Shown in pieces: positions 8,639 to 17,666 of a stretch of DNA of 64,000 bases. The position numbers and the translations under genes are program-made. The notes below the pieces were generated by a model. It searched no databases. It worked only from the letters and a program-made list of their open reading frames with translations, and was not told the origin of the DNA. How positions within the stretch are numbered: position 1 is the first letter of the stretch; each line of letters opens with the position of its first letter. The DNA lies in assembly GCA_000381585.1 (NCBI GenBank), contig KB906734.1:744001-808000 (forward strand), read 5' to 3'. The stretch is from Acidobacteriaceae bacterium KBS 83. GTDB lineage: Bacteria; Acidobacteriota; Terriglobia; Terriglobales; Acidobacteriaceae.

Positions 8639-10042
8639 ATGGCTAACTACGACCTCATCATCATCGGATCAGGCCCGGCTGGACAGCGTGGCGCTATCTA
8701 CGCGACCAAGCAGGGGAAGAAGGTCGCAGTGGTCGAACGCATGCGTTCGGTCGGCGGCGTCTGCATCAACACCGGAACCATTCCCTCCAAGACCATGCGC
8801 GAGGCGGTGCTCCACCTCTCCGGCTACAACTACCGCTCCATCTACGGCATGAACTATCGCGTGAAGGAGCGGATTACCATGGCCGATCTCGCCTTCCGCG
8901 TCCAGCACGTCATCAAGACCGAAGTCGATGTCACTGAGGCGCAGCTCTCCCGCAACGGCGTCGATGTCCTCTACGGCGTCGGTAGCTTCGACGACCCCAA
9001 TCACGTCCGCGTCACCGAAGACGGCAGCTCGCAGGTCTACGAGGCAAAGAACGTCGTCATCGCCGTCGGCACCCAGCCCGCCTTCTCGCCCAAGGTCCCC
9101 ATCAACGGCCGCAACATCATCAACAGCGATCAGGTGCTCAACCTGCCCACGCTCCCCAAGACCATCATCGTGGTCGGCGGCGGCGTCATCGGCGTCGAGT
9201 ACACCTCCATGTTCGCGGCGCTCGGCATTCGCGTCACACTCATTGAAAAGCGCGGGCGCCTGCTCGAATTCGCCGATCAGGAGATCATCGAATCGCTCAG
9301 CTATCACCTGCGTGACAGCCGCGTCACCATGCGGCTCGGCGAAGAGGTGGATAGCGTCGAAGAACTTGCTGAGGGCGGAGTTGTCGCGCATCTCGAAAGC
9401 AAGAAGCGCATCCAGGGCGATGCGCTGCTCTACGCCGTGGGCCGCAGCGGAAACGTTGAAGCACTCAACCTCGCCAACGCCGGCATCGAAGCCGACTCTC
9501 GCGGCCGCATCCCGGTCGACAAGGACTACCGCACCAAAACTCCCAACGTCTTCGCTGTCGGCGACGTCATCGGCTTTCCCTCACTCGCCTCGGTATCCAT
9601 GGAGCAGGGCCGCATCGCCGTCGCACGCGCCTTCAACGATCACAGCGCCCACTCTGACCCGACCTACTATCCCTACGGCATCTACACCATCCCGGAAATC
9701 TCTTTCATCGGCAAAACCGAAGAGCAACTCACCGATGAAGACGTTCCCTACGAAGTTGGCGTGGCTTACTACCGCGAGATCGCCCGCGGTCAGATTCGCG
9801 GCGACACCACCGGCCGCCTCAAGATCGTCTTCCATCGCGAGACTCGCCACCTGCTCGGCGTTCACATCATCGGAGAAGGGGCCAGCGAGTTGCTGCACAT
9901 TGGACAGGCCGTCATGGCGCTTGGCGGCAAACTCGATTACTTCATCGACACGGTATTCAACTACCCCACGCTCGCCGAAGCCTACAAGACGGCAGCGTTT
10001 AACGGCATTAACCGTCTCGGCCGCACTGCAGACGGCGATTGA
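8639..10042 (+). CDS. sthA: Si-specific NAD(P)+ transhydrogenase (soluble)
   Basis: This flavoprotein of about 467 residues belongs to the pyridine nucleotide-disulfide oxidoreductase family. The FAD motif is 'IIIGSGPAGQRGA', the NAD(P) motif is 'IIVVGGGVIGVEYTSMF', and the second FAD motif is 'VFAVGDVIGFPSLASVSMEQGR'. The redox site reads 'GGVCINTGTIPSK': the second active-site cysteine is Thr, as in SthA rather than lipoamide dehydrogenase, which favours transhydrogenase. It would balance NADPH and NADH. A TTG two codons upstream (8633) is an alternative start. The ROK-like gene follows after 37 bp, probably in the same operon. Confidence 0.88.
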   Translation: MANYDLIIIGSGPAGQRGAIYATKQGKKVAVVERMRSVGGVCINTGTIPSKTMREAVLHLSGYNYRSIYGMNYRVKERITMADLAFRVQHVIKTEVDVTEAQLSRNGVDVLYGVGSFDDPNHVRVTEDGSSQVYEAKNVVIAVGTQPAFSPKVPINGRNIINSDQVLNLPTLPKTIIVVGGGVIGVEYTSMFAALGIRVTLIEKRGRLLEFADQEIIESLSYHLRDSRVTMRLGEEVDSVEELAEGGVVAHLESKKRIQGDALLYAVGRSGNVEALNLANAGIEADSRGRIPVDKDYRTKTPNVFAVGDVIGFPSLASVSMEQGRIAVARAFNDHSAHSDPTYYPYGIYTIPEISFIGKTEEQLTDEDVPYEVGVAYYREIARGQIRGDTTGRLKIVFHRETRHLLGVHIIGEGASELLHIGQAVMALGGKLDYFIDTVFNYPTLAEAYKTAAFNGINRLGRTADGD

Positions 10043-10079
10043 AGAACACCGGTAGGATTCTGGACTAGAGGAAGAGGAC

Positions 10080-10976
10080 ATGGGCAGAAGCATCGGCGTG
10101 GTCATGACCAACGACATCACCGCCGGCCTCATTGAGGACCGTCGGCTTATCGGCGAGCTGCGCCGTTATCCCGAGGATCCCGACGAACACCACGGCCTCG
10201 TTGACCTGCCCACCGATCAGCTGGTCGAGGTCATCTGTGACCGCATCACCGCGCTCAAACCCGCCTCCGGCGAGCTCGATGCCATCGGCATCGCGCTGCC
10301 CGGCATCGTGCGCGCAGGCATCGTCGAGGACTCGCCGAACCTCCCACAGCTCAAGGGCGCAAAGATCTCACAGAAGGTGGAAGCGACTCTGCACACGCGC
10401 GGTATCCGCGCACCCATCGCGCTCTTCAACGATGCGGATGCTGCCGCGGCCGGTCTCGCCGCCACCCGCAATCAACTCGACAAGGTTGTCCGTGTCTGGA
10501 CCCTTGGCAACGGCATCGGCTTCGGCCGCTATCCCGACGCGCCCGGCCCCTTCGAAGGCGGCCACACCATCGTCACGCTCGATCCCAAGGAGACCTTCTG
10601 CGGCTGCGGCGGCGTCGGACATCTAGAAGGCATCATGGGCCATCGCGCCATGCGGCTCCGCTTCATGGACATGGAGCCCGAAGAGATATTCGAAAACGCG
10701 AAGCAGGGCGATCAGCGTTGCGCCGACTTCGTCAAACGCTGGCACCGCGCCCTCGCCGCGGGCACCGCCACATCCATCCACCTCGAAGGCCCCGGCCGCT
10801 TCTATATCACCGGCATCAACATCGGCTTCCTCGACCTGTTCTTGCTGAAGCAATACCTGTGGGACATGGTGAAGATGAGCCCGATCCAGAGCTACACATT
10901 GGAAAGCATCCCCGAAACGCCCGAGATAGCCGTGATCGGAGCCGGCACCGCCGCCGAAATCGAACAGAAGCGCTAG
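10080..10976 (+). CDS. ROK-family protein with a divergent phosphate-binding motif
   Basis: The 298-residue protein follows sthA, with GAGGAAGAGG upstream of ATG 10080. ROK features are 'ALFNDADAAAAG' (catalytic Asp region), 'GNGIGFGRY', 'FEGGHT' (zinc-ligand His) and the zinc motif as 'CGCGGVGHLE', where the usual last Cys is His. The N-terminus reads 'SIGVVMTNDITAGLIED' and lacks the canonical DxGGT phosphate loop. It may therefore be a non-canonical sugar kinase or a sensor that has lost kinase activity. Confidence 0.7.
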   Translation: MGRSIGVVMTNDITAGLIEDRRLIGELRRYPEDPDEHHGLVDLPTDQLVEVICDRITALKPASGELDAIGIALPGIVRAGIVEDSPNLPQLKGAKISQKVEATLHTRGIRAPIALFNDADAAAAGLAATRNQLDKVVRVWTLGNGIGFGRYPDAPGPFEGGHTIVTLDPKETFCGCGGVGHLEGIMGHRAMRLRFMDMEPEEIFENAKQGDQRCADFVKRWHRALAAGTATSIHLEGPGRFYITGINIGFLDLFLLKQYLWDMVKMSPIQSYTLESIPETPEIAVIGAGTAAEIEQKR

Positions 10977-10981
10977 AGCCG

Positions 10982-11023
10982 AAGCACAGCCAGGATTTTA
11001 AAAACGTAACAACTTCTGTGCTT
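10982..11023. terminator. Hairpin between convergent genes
   Basis: AAGCACAG and CTGTGCTT form a perfect 8-bp stem with a 26-nt AT-rich loop. It fills the 57-bp gap between the convergent ROK gene and the secreted-protein gene. The long loop makes it a modest terminator candidate. Confidence 0.4.
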
Positions 11024-11033
11024 TGTCTCTATC

Positions 11034-12029
11034 TCAACGCGCACCACCCACTTGCGCCACATTCTCTTCACCTGAACCGCTGGGCGAAAGCCGCGCATAC
11101 GCCGCAGCTAGCCAACCATCAAACTCGCTGTCTTTCACCAGCACCGAGCCCCGCACCTCATTCCCCTCGATCGACACGCCATCCAGGTGCGTGCCCGGCG
11201 TTTCCGCAATCGGAAGCAGCAGTGACCGCTTGCCGATAGCGGTCGCCAGCGCTGCCGCTGACGTACCATCCACCGTACCCAAAGCAAAATCCAGTCTCTC
11301 CTTCGCGCCATAGTGCACGCCCACAACGACACTGCTGACCCCGCGCAATGCCGTTGCACCAGCATCATCCACCACTCCCGGACGCAGGTGATGCGTCAGC
11401 TCCGCGCCCGGCATCGTGAGAATGCTCCAGCAATTCACATCTGGCTTGAGTTCGGTCAGCCGCTGTGTCAACCGTCCATCCACTCCGGAGGACGAGACAT
11501 AACGATCTATCGCCCGCATCACCGTGATGGGCGTACCGAAGATCGCGGTGTTGTCATTCAGAATTGTCAGCCACCGCGTATCCCGCATCTCCTTCTGCTC
11601 GCGCGCAAACGGCTTCAAATTCACGATCCGCACTCCTTTATATGCAGTCGCAATGCCGCCATTCCTCTCCGCCTCTTCAAGAATGCGCGTGCCGCTGAAA
11701 GAGCCGCGTGCCAGAAGCAAGTGCTCGCTCAGGTCACCGCGCGGCGAAGACATCGCCACCTCGATCAATCTGTCCACTTCCCGCCGGTCGTCCACGCCGA
11801 CCAGCCCGATCCAGTCTTTAAGGTCCACATTGTTGTTGTGCGTCACGATCAGCAGCAGTCCGCTCTGGTCGCCATGGTGGGGGTCCTGTATCCCGACAAC
11901 AATCGCCGCGTTCGCAGGCACCAGCCGCAACAGGCTGTCCTCTGCCAGGCTGCTGCCGAACCCCCGCACGCAGCTCACCGTCATCGTCATCATCGCTATG
12001 CCTAGATATCGTAACCACTGTGGAAACAT
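11034..12029 (-). CDS. Secreted protein of unknown function, paralogue of 19476-20447
   Basis: The 331-residue product has an N-terminal hydrophobic export segment. It shares a layout with the protein at 19476-20447: 'LLRLVPANAAIVVGI' near the N-terminus, 'LLLIVTHNNNVDLKDWIGLVG', 'YKGVRIVNLKPFAREQKEMRDTRW' and 'FGTPITVMRAIDRY'. I do not recognise the fold and no catalytic motif stands out. It sits downstream of the tandem permease pair on the same strand, 161 bp away, and could be cotranscribed or driven from its own promoter near the direct repeats at 12080-12112. Confidence 0.7.
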   Translation of the reverse strand: MFPQWLRYLGIAMMTMTVSCVRGFGSSLAEDSLLRLVPANAAIVVGIQDPHHGDQSGLLLIVTHNNNVDLKDWIGLVGVDDRREVDRLIEVAMSSPRGDLSEHLLLARGSFSGTRILEEAERNGGIATAYKGVRIVNLKPFAREQKEMRDTRWLTILNDNTAIFGTPITVMRAIDRYVSSSGVDGRLTQRLTELKPDVNCWSILTMPGAELTHHLRPGVVDDAGATALRGVSSVVVGVHYGAKERLDFALGTVDGTSAAALATAIGKRSLLLPIAETPGTHLDGVSIEGNEVRGSVLVKDSEFDGWLAAAYARLSPSGSGEENVAQVGGAR

Positions 12030-12079
12030 AAGGGCTCACCTCGTGAACCCATTCCAGCAGCGCTCCCAGATCAGTGCGA

Positions 12080-12112
12080 TAAAGATTGGTTAAGTAAGGT
12101 AAAGATTGGTAA
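12080..12112. promoter_or_regulatory. Two direct repeats TAAAGATTGGT, 20 bp apart
   Basis: TAAAGATTGGT occurs at 12080-12090 and again at 12100-12110, exactly 20 bp apart. This is about two helical turns, so both copies lie on the same DNA face. They are 51-81 bp upstream of the secreted-protein start at 12029. A tandem activator or repressor site is the natural reading, but no regulator can be named. Confidence 0.45.
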
Positions 12113-12190
12113 ACGCAGGCATGATCGACGGACGCAGCAGTTTACTGATCGGCGTGGCCCATCGCTACGCCGACAATCTTAGCTGTTCTC

Positions 12191-14734
12191 CTATTCCACC
12201 CTCAGCGCCCGCATCGGATCGATCGAAGCTGCGCGCCGCGCCGGAATCATTCCGGCAACACCCGCCGCTACCGCCAACGTGACAATCGCAAAGGCCATCA
12301 CACTGGTGTCTGCATTGGTGATCTCGTAAAGCTGCGCCTTCACAAATCGCACGCATACCAGCGCCACCGGTATTCCGATCGCCAGCCCGATCCCCGCCTG
12401 GATCATCGCGCCGCGCATCACCATCCCGATCACGCTGCCGCGCTCCGCGCCTAGCGCCATGCGGATGCCGATCTCGCTCGTCCGCAGCGCAACGGTATAC
12501 GCGGTCACGCCATATAGCCCTACCGCCGCAAGCAGCAGAGCCAGCGCGCCGAACATCACGGTCAACCGCGCCACGAGACGGTCATCATTGATTCGATCGG
12601 CAATCTGCTGACTGAAGGTCTGAAACTTCACCACGGCCAGGTTGGGATTGATCCCCGCCAGTGTCCTTCGTGCCAGCGATTCCATATCGTTCATCGGCTG
12701 TGCCGTCTCCAGCACGATCGCGCCTGCATAGAGCGACATATCGTTTTCAATCGGGTCCTTGTCGCTCGGCGGCCGCTGCATCAGCGGCAGAAAATACATC
12801 GAGTGGTCCTTCCAGCGCACGCTGGTGTAGGCCGTATTCTCCACGACGCCAACAATCTGATAGTCGCTTGACGACTTCGATCCTGATCCAAAGCGCTGCC
12901 CGATCGGATTCTTGCCCTCAAAAAACTTCTTCACGAACTCCTGGTTCACCACCGCCACTGTGGGCGCCGTTGATGTGTCTTGCACGCTGATCCCGCGCCC
13001 CATCACCACTCGTGTTCCCACTGAGTCGAAGTACTCAGCGTTTGCCTTCACCACGGACGCTCCGGCGTGCGGGTCCGACCTGCCCTGCACCTGCACCCCC
13101 GTGCCCCAGTTGTTGTCCTCCATCGGGGTATATAGGGTGATGCCCACCTTCATCATGCCCGGCACCGCATGAAAGCGGTCTTCCATCGTCCGGTAGAGTG
13201 CTTCCAAGTGTGTCGGTGCATAGCCCGCTGCCTGTGGATTGATGTGCACGATATACCGGTTCTTCGTCTGCAGCCGCATGTCCGCATGCTCCAGCTTGCT
13301 GAGACTCTGTGAGAACAATCCCGCGCATACCAGCAGCACCAGCGAAAGCGCCGCCTGTACCACCACCAGCCCGCGCTGCAGCAGTGAAGCCCGCGAGGTC
13401 GTCGTGCGTGCTCCGCTCCGCAGCGCATCTGCGGGTTGGGTTCGCGCCGCCATCCACGCCGGTGCCACTCCGAACAGAACGCCAGTCACCAACGACACTC
13501 CAAATGCAAACGCCAGGACCGGCAGAGACGGAGTCGCGTGAATCGGAAGCGCCTGCGCGCCGGGGAATGCCAGCATCAGCAGTGCTCGCGCACCCCCATA
13601 CGCCACCATCAATCCCACCGCGCCGCTCAGCACAGACAGCACAATGCTCTCCGTCAACAGTTGCCAGATGAGCCTCGACCGCATCGCACCCAGCGCTGTG
13701 CGCAGCGACATCTCCGCCTTCCGTCCCATGCCGCGCGCCAGCAGCAGGTTTGCGATGTTCGCGCACGCAATCAGCAGCACCAGCCCGGAGATGATCATCA
13801 GCAAAGTCAGATTCGAGCCATACTCCCCCTGCACTCCGCCATTCGCGCCAGCCTCAACTCCACCGCGGGCCGGCGTCAGCACTACATGCGCCTTCGCCAG
13901 TTGCTTCTTACCGTCTCCTGCAGAAAACGTCTTCGTCTGCGCGAAAGACTGCCGCAGCAACGCGCTCAATTTTTGCTGCAGCGCCGGCAGACTCACCCCT
14001 GGCTTCACCCGCCCGACCATGTAGAGCCATTGCACATCCGCGTCGTGCACATACGGAGCATTCGCAAGCGCGGCCATCGATTCAATCGGCAGATAGAAAT
14101 CCGGCGGCGTGCTCGACAGCCGATCGCCATAAAAGCCCGCGGGAGCAATCCCAGTAATCGTCACCGCTTTCGTGTTCACCCAGAAGGTGCTGCCCACAAC
14201 TGCCGGGTCGCCGTTGTACTCACGCTGCCAGGTGGTATAGCTCATCACCGCTGTCATCGGTGCGCCCGCGGTATCGTCTGCGTCGGTCATCAGCCGCCCC
14301 GCCTCCGGCCGCAGCCCAAAGGTCCGGAAGTAGTTGCCCGAAACAAACTCTCCCATCGAGGACCGCGCCGCTGCCGCGTCCCCGTCCCGCCGCACCGTGA
14401 TCGGCCGGTATTCGAAGCCCGCCTGTATCGCCGCCAGCTCCTCGAACTCCGGCGCATTCTTCTGCATCAGCTTCCAGGTCTCGGTGGGAAACAGCGTGTA
14501 GTCGCCGTCATCGCTGGTGCCCGAATTCACACAGCAGTTCTCGTTATCGCCAATCCGCACCAGCATCTTCGGATCGGCAACCGGCAAATTCCGCAACAGC
14601 ACCGCATGCACCAGCGTGAAGATCGCCGCATTCGCCCCGATCCCCAGCGCCAGCGTCAGCACCGCCGTAACGGTGAACCCCGGCGTCTTGCGCAACTGCC
14701 GCACCGCAAAACGAACATCCTGGATCAGCGTCAT
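12191..14734 (-). CDS. MacB/FtsX-like permease, acidobacterial duplicated type (second of tandem pair)
   Basis: The 847-residue protein has two MacB periplasmic-core plus FtsX units and about eight membrane segments. It opens with the family signature 'LRKTPGFTVTAVLTLALGIG'. FtsX blocks lie near residues ~305-420 and ~725-840; the latter ends 'GMIPARRAASIDPMRALR'. No ATPase domain or ATPase gene is adjacent, as expected of the orphan type. It starts at ATG 14734, with GAGGGAG upstream, 21 bp after its paralogue's stop. By eye the two proteins are about three-quarters identical over much of their length. Substrate is unknown. Confidence 0.88.
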   Translation of the reverse strand: MTLIQDVRFAVRQLRKTPGFTVTAVLTLALGIGANAAIFTLVHAVLLRNLPVADPKMLVRIGDNENCCVNSGTSDDGDYTLFPTETWKLMQKNAPEFEELAAIQAGFEYRPITVRRDGDAAAARSSMGEFVSGNYFRTFGLRPEAGRLMTDADDTAGAPMTAVMSYTTWQREYNGDPAVVGSTFWVNTKAVTITGIAPAGFYGDRLSSTPPDFYLPIESMAALANAPYVHDADVQWLYMVGRVKPGVSLPALQQKLSALLRQSFAQTKTFSAGDGKKQLAKAHVVLTPARGGVEAGANGGVQGEYGSNLTLLMIISGLVLLIACANIANLLLARGMGRKAEMSLRTALGAMRSRLIWQLLTESIVLSVLSGAVGLMVAYGGARALLMLAFPGAQALPIHATPSLPVLAFAFGVSLVTGVLFGVAPAWMAARTQPADALRSGARTTTSRASLLQRGLVVVQAALSLVLLVCAGLFSQSLSKLEHADMRLQTKNRYIVHINPQAAGYAPTHLEALYRTMEDRFHAVPGMMKVGITLYTPMEDNNWGTGVQVQGRSDPHAGASVVKANAEYFDSVGTRVVMGRGISVQDTSTAPTVAVVNQEFVKKFFEGKNPIGQRFGSGSKSSSDYQIVGVVENTAYTSVRWKDHSMYFLPLMQRPPSDKDPIENDMSLYAGAIVLETAQPMNDMESLARRTLAGINPNLAVVKFQTFSQQIADRINDDRLVARLTVMFGALALLLAAVGLYGVTAYTVALRTSEIGIRMALGAERGSVIGMVMRGAMIQAGIGLAIGIPVALVCVRFVKAQLYEITNADTSVMAFAIVTLAVAAGVAGMIPARRAASIDPMRALRVE

Positions 14735-14755
14735 CGTCAGCTCCCTCAGAAAAAC

Positions 14756-17287
14756 CTATTCGGTTCGCAGCGCTTGCATAGGATCGATCGACGCAGCACG
14801 CCTCGCCGGAATCAATCCCGCAACACATGCCGCCACCGCCAGCGTTACAATCGCGGCCGCTATCACACTCGCATCTGCGTTGGTGATCTCATACAGCTGC
14901 GCCTTCACGAAACGCACACACACCACTGCGATCGGAATGCCGATTACCAGCCCCAACAGCGTCTGCATTATTGCGCCGCGCATCACCATCGCCACCACAC
15001 TGCGGCGCTCCGCCCCCAGTGCCATGCGGATGCCAATCTCGGAGGTCCGCCGCGCCACCGTATATGCCGTCACGCCATACAATCCCACCGCAGCCAGCAC
15101 CAGCGCGAGCGCGCTGAACATCATCGTCAGCCGCGCGATCATCCGGTCATCGTGGAACTGCCCCGCGATCTGCGCATCGAAGCTCTGAAACTTCACCACC
15201 GCCAGATTTGGGTTGATAGCATTCAGCGTGGTCCGCGCCAGTGACTCCATGTCGCTCCTCGGCCCCGCGGTCTCCACCACAATCGCTTCGGAATAGAGCG
15301 AATCGTCCTGCTCAATCGGATCTTTGTCACTCGCCGGCCGCTGCATCAAGGGCATGAAATACATCACGTGGTCCTTCCATCGCACGTTGGTGTAAGCCGT
15401 ATCCTCGACCACGCCGACAATCTCAAAGTCCCCGCTCGATTTTGGCCCTCCGCCGAAGTGCTGCCCAATCGGGTTTTCGCCCGGCTTGAACAGCTTCTTT
15501 ACAAATGACTGGTTCACCACCGCCACCGTCGGAGAAGTCGGCGTATCCCGCACGCCGATGCCGCGCCCCATCACCACATGTGTCCCTACCGAATCGAAAT
15601 ACTCCGGATTCGCCCGTATGATCGAAGCGCTCGCGTGCGGATTCGGCTTTCCCTGCACCTGCACGCTCCAGCTATTGTTGTCGTCCTCCATCGGCGTATA
15701 GGAGGAGATGCCCACCTTCAATATTCCCGGCAGCGTATGGAAGCGTTCCTCGATCGTTCGATACAGTGCCTCCAGTTGCGTCTGCCGATAGCCCGCCGCC
15801 GCCGGATTGATGTGCACGATGTACCGGTTCTTCGCATCGAGCTTCAGGTCGATGTGCTGAAGTTTGTTGAGACTCTGCGCAAACAATCCCGCGCCTACAA
15901 GCAGCACCAGCGACAGGGCCGCCTGAACGACGACAAGCCCGCGCTGTAGCAGTGAAGCTCCTCCCGCCGTCGATCGCGTTCCGCTTCGCAGCGCATCCAC
16001 CGGCTCGGATCGAGCCGCCATCCACGCCGGCGCCACGCCGAACAGCACCCCGGTCAGCAGCGAAAGTCCGCACGCAAACCCCATCACTGTCGCCGACGGG
16101 CTCGCCTCGATCGGCACACTCTGCGCTCCGGGAAACGCCAGCATCAGCAGCATCCGCGTCCCCGCATACGCCACCGCAAGCCCGGCAATGCCGCCCAGCC
16201 CCGCCAGCAACACACTCTCGGTCAGCAACTGCTGGACCACCCTCGCGCGCGTCGCGCCGAGCGCAGTGCGCACGCTCATCTCCGCCTTCCGGCTCATCCC
16301 GCGCACCAACAGCAGGTTGGCAATGTTTGCGCAGGCAATCAGAAGAACCACCCCGGAGATCCACATCAGCAGATTCAGGTTCGACCCATACTGATCCTGC
16401 ATCTCCTGGATTCCGCCGCCGCCCGGCGTCAATACGACATGCACCTTCGGCAACAATGGTTTGTTTTCGCTGTTGGCAAACACTCTCGTATCCGCGAGCG
16501 ACTGCCGCACCAGCGCGCTCACTTTCGCCTGCAGCGCGGGCAGCGAAACACCGGGCTTCACGCGGCCAACCATGTCTAGCCAGAGCTGGCTCGGATCATG
16601 GACATACGGCACATTCGCCAGCACCGGCATCGTCTCGATCGGCAGATAAAAGTTCGGCGGCGTGCTCGACAGCCGGTCGCCGAAGAACCCGCGCGGCGCA
16701 ATCCCGGCAATCGTCACTGCCTTTGTATTTATCCAGAATGTGCTGCCCACCACCGCCGGATCAGCGGCATAGTCGCGCTGCCACGTGTCATAGCTCATCA
16801 CCGCGACCATCGGAGCGCCGGCTACGTCATCTGCGTCGGTAAAGAGCCGTCCCGCCTCGGGCCGCAGACCGAAGGTGCGGAAGTAGTTGCCGGAGACGAA
16901 CTCGCCCGCCACCGACCGTGCCGCGTCCTGCGAACCGCCACGCCGCGCGGTGATTGGCCGGGGTTCAAATCCCGCCTGGATGGCCGCCAGCTCTTCGAAC
17001 TCCGGCGTGTTTTTCTTCACGTACTGCCACGTTGCGGTGGCGAAAATCGAGTAGTCTTCGTTCTCGCGCACCCCGACACCGACGCAGCAATCATTGATGT
17101 CGCCCAGCCGCACCAGCGTCTTCGGATCGGCCACCGGCAGATTCCTGAGCATCACCGCATGTACCAGGGTGAAGATGGCGGCATTCGCCCCAATGCCCAA
17201 TGCCAGCGTCAGCACCGCCGTCAGCGTAAAGGCCGGCGTCTTGCGCAACTGCCGCAGCGCAAACCGAACATCCTGAATCAGCGTCAT
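14756..17287 (-). CDS. MacB/FtsX-like permease, acidobacterial duplicated type (first of tandem pair)
   Basis: This 843-residue protein has the same architecture as its downstream copy: 'LRKTPAFTLTAVLTLALGIG', periplasmic core 'AGEFVSGNYFRTFGLRPEAG', FtsX transmembrane blocks and the C-terminal 'GLIPARRAASIDPMQALR'. ATG 17287 is preferred over an open extension to 17407, because GGGGAG lies just upstream and the protein then begins exactly like its paralogue. It is the first gene of the pair. A TGTCCA palindrome lies about 195 bp upstream (17482-17497). Confidence 0.88.
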   Translation of the reverse strand: MTLIQDVRFALRQLRKTPAFTLTAVLTLALGIGANAAIFTLVHAVMLRNLPVADPKTLVRLGDINDCCVGVGVRENEDYSIFATATWQYVKKNTPEFEELAAIQAGFEPRPITARRGGSQDAARSVAGEFVSGNYFRTFGLRPEAGRLFTDADDVAGAPMVAVMSYDTWQRDYAADPAVVGSTFWINTKAVTIAGIAPRGFFGDRLSSTPPNFYLPIETMPVLANVPYVHDPSQLWLDMVGRVKPGVSLPALQAKVSALVRQSLADTRVFANSENKPLLPKVHVVLTPGGGGIQEMQDQYGSNLNLLMWISGVVLLIACANIANLLLVRGMSRKAEMSVRTALGATRARVVQQLLTESVLLAGLGGIAGLAVAYAGTRMLLMLAFPGAQSVPIEASPSATVMGFACGLSLLTGVLFGVAPAWMAARSEPVDALRSGTRSTAGGASLLQRGLVVVQAALSLVLLVGAGLFAQSLNKLQHIDLKLDAKNRYIVHINPAAAGYRQTQLEALYRTIEERFHTLPGILKVGISSYTPMEDDNNSWSVQVQGKPNPHASASIIRANPEYFDSVGTHVVMGRGIGVRDTPTSPTVAVVNQSFVKKLFKPGENPIGQHFGGGPKSSGDFEIVGVVEDTAYTNVRWKDHVMYFMPLMQRPASDKDPIEQDDSLYSEAIVVETAGPRSDMESLARTTLNAINPNLAVVKFQSFDAQIAGQFHDDRMIARLTMMFSALALVLAAVGLYGVTAYTVARRTSEIGIRMALGAERRSVVAMVMRGAIMQTLLGLVIGIPIAVVCVRFVKAQLYEITNADASVIAAAIVTLAVAACVAGLIPARRAASIDPMQALRTE

Positions 17288-17666
17288 CGCCGCTCCCCGA
17301 ACGAATCCTCTCGCGAAACAAAGCTTCAGACCGGCGCTGCACACCGTTCGATCGCTGTCCGCACCTGGGCAATTCGTTGGAAGAGCAACCTGTCTACCAA
17401 ACCTCACTGTGGTTTTCGTCTGATTTGATTGCTACTTACATCCGGATGGAATCGCCGCATCTGTCCACAACCGCTCCGTGTTGTCCAACAGTGGACAGCG
17501 GCGACGCCTTGACCTGCTAGCTCCGGGCCATTTTCAGCACATTAGGCTGATTGTATGGACGTGAGAATCTATCGCGACCTCGTCGCCTCAGCGCTTTTCA
17601 CCTCGCGACGCGACGTCGCCGTCGCCACGCTGCCAACGTTCGTCTCGTTTCGATCCGCACATCGTA
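17288..17666. other. Intergenic region upstream of the permease pair
   Basis: These 379 bp separate the first permease gene from the 3' end of the cytochrome gene, both on the minus strand. Apart from the TGTCCA palindrome and extra half-site I see no ORF or RNA. It should contain the permease promoter. Confidence 0.5.
17482..17497. promoter_or_regulatory. Candidate operator TGTCCA-N4-TGGACA
   Basis: A perfect 6-bp inverted repeat lies upstream of the permease pair. A further TGTCCA half-site sits exactly 20 bp to the left (17462-17467), on the same helical face. This suggests a dimeric regulator with an extra contact. Its identity is unknown and no regulator gene is adjacent. Confidence 0.5.

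Noticed and set aside
8928-10055. 375-codon plus-strand ORF inside sthA
   Set aside because: It is a different frame of sthA with Ser/Ala/Pro/Arg-rich composition and no homology signature.
13436-15244. 602-codon plus-strand ORF opposite the permease genes
   Set aside because: It is antisense to two well-supported permeases, crosses their boundary and has low-complexity Arg/His-rich sequence typical of a high-GC shadow frame.
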